A stretch of 64,000 bases of DNA. Source: Cladopsammia gracilis. Its lineage: Eukaryota; Cnidaria; Anthozoa; Scleractinia; Dendrophylliidae. Made by a program: the position numbers and the translations under genes. This document shows, one piece after another, positions 63,441-64,000 of the stretch (position 1 is its first letter; each line of letters starts with the position of its first letter). The stretch covers positions 40,362 through 104,361 of the forward strand of contig JAJGOT010001014.1 in assembly GCA_022457155.1 (NCBI GenBank), given 5' to 3'. The notes beneath the pieces are model-generated. The model did not search any database and had not been told where the DNA came from. It was given only the letters and a program-made list of their open reading frames with translations.

Positions 63441-64000
63441 TAATACATATAGATAGCCCAAGGCTAACAGCGTCGCACTTTGAACAAGCTTAACTAAGGT
63501 GAAACTTAACTAAGGTGAAACTTAACTAAGGTGAAAGGTTGGAAGCACAAGAATTAAGATTGACGAACGGGCTATTTTCAATTTTAGCAATTCTCAAAAA
63601 CAGTATTACGCGACCGTCTGCACAGTACATTTTTATAGACCGTACAAAAGTTCACAAAAACAACTTTTCTCTGTCTAGAATAACTAGTACCACTAGTTTC
63701 CGAATAAAATACAGTTTATGTTTGTCAAAAATTGCCCGAGAAACTGATTTGAAAATCAAAAATTGCAAAAATACACAAACATATTTGCATAAGGCCACGC
63801 GATTGAGTGAAGTTAGAACTGTACTATAAAATCAGTCTTGTTTTGTGTACATAAAATCGCTTTTCAATCTATCTAATGAATGAACAAACACATAAAAATG
63901 GGCAACACAATCTTCTTTCGAAAAAATTTATTCAAATCTCCATTAGTTTATGTTTAAAAGCAAAACGCGTACCATTTAATTAAGCTTATAGCTCATCGAC
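63441..64000 (-). repeat. Inverted copy of repeat family R
   Basis: The reverse complement of this segment matches about 52640-53157 (TATAGATAGCCCAAGGCTAACA, then CTTAACTAAGGTGAAA three times instead of twice). The junction with the tandem array lies at the TAATACATATAGATAG tail. It continues beyond the window. Confidence 0.75.

Overview
The window is eukaryotic, repeat-dominated DNA, most likely from a cnidarian (probably anthozoan) genome. Host assignment is an inference. It rests on a tRNA-derived SINE with a tail of the type known from cnidarians, on spliced transposon genes, and on the mix of Penelope-like, LINE, ISL2EU and Polinton elements. I see no convincing ordinary host gene.

Layout. 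1-3050 is a head-to-head inverted 10-bp minisatellite. 3261-7837 is an ISL2EU/Harbinger-type DNA transposon with two convergent genes: a SAP-SWIM-YqaJ nuclease gene with one intron and one frameshift, and a THAP-coiled coil-DDE transposase gene. 8821-9013 is a SINE. 11.6-13.8 kb and 41.3-44.1 kb are two arms of a large, broken inverted repeat. Between them lies a 117-bp satellite array (13.79-40.83 kb, its last part inverted). A 17.6-kb Polinton/Maverick (adintovirus-like) element at 17745-35322 and a second insertion at 37.2-39.0 kb interrupt this array. 41.5-56.3 kb is a graveyard of LINE, Penelope-like, MITE and foldback elements. 57.07-63.44 kb is a head-to-tail array of about 3.2 units of 2.0 kb, each carrying a broken SF3-helicase-like ORF and a Tc1-like transposase remnant.

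The Polinton is the best preserved object. It has TIRs of about 450-480 bp and a near-complete set of virion and replication genes: protein-primed DNA polymerase B, packaging ATPase, double jelly-roll major capsid protein, penton-like minor capsid protein, adenain-type protease, zinc ribbon, PLA2 and retroviral-type integrase with chromodomain. It also carries a fibre-like protein and several small ORFs. Early-type genes sit at both ends and virion genes in the middle.

Main discovery candidate: three ORF junctions in the virion block all change frame by -1. Two of them coincide with textbook -1 ribosomal frameshift signals. At zinc ribbon to PLA2 there is G_GGA_AAC followed directly by the UAG stop, a 6-nt spacer and a 9-bp stem. 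At PLA2 to integrase there is A_AAA_AAC, a 7-nt spacer and an 11-bp perfect stem closing a 64-nt loop. The third junction (pX-like protein to protease) has A_AAA_AAG and a weaker hairpin. The first catalytic Asp of the integrase lies upstream of its first ATG, so some such mechanism is needed to make an active enzyme. This suggests a Gag-Pol-like strategy in which integrase is made as a rare extension of a capsid-associated PLA2 protein. Two further regulatory systems are visible: a TTAAAGAAAT box 27-32 nt before five terminal (early-type) genes, and perfect hairpins starting 12-15 nt after the stop codons of six genes.
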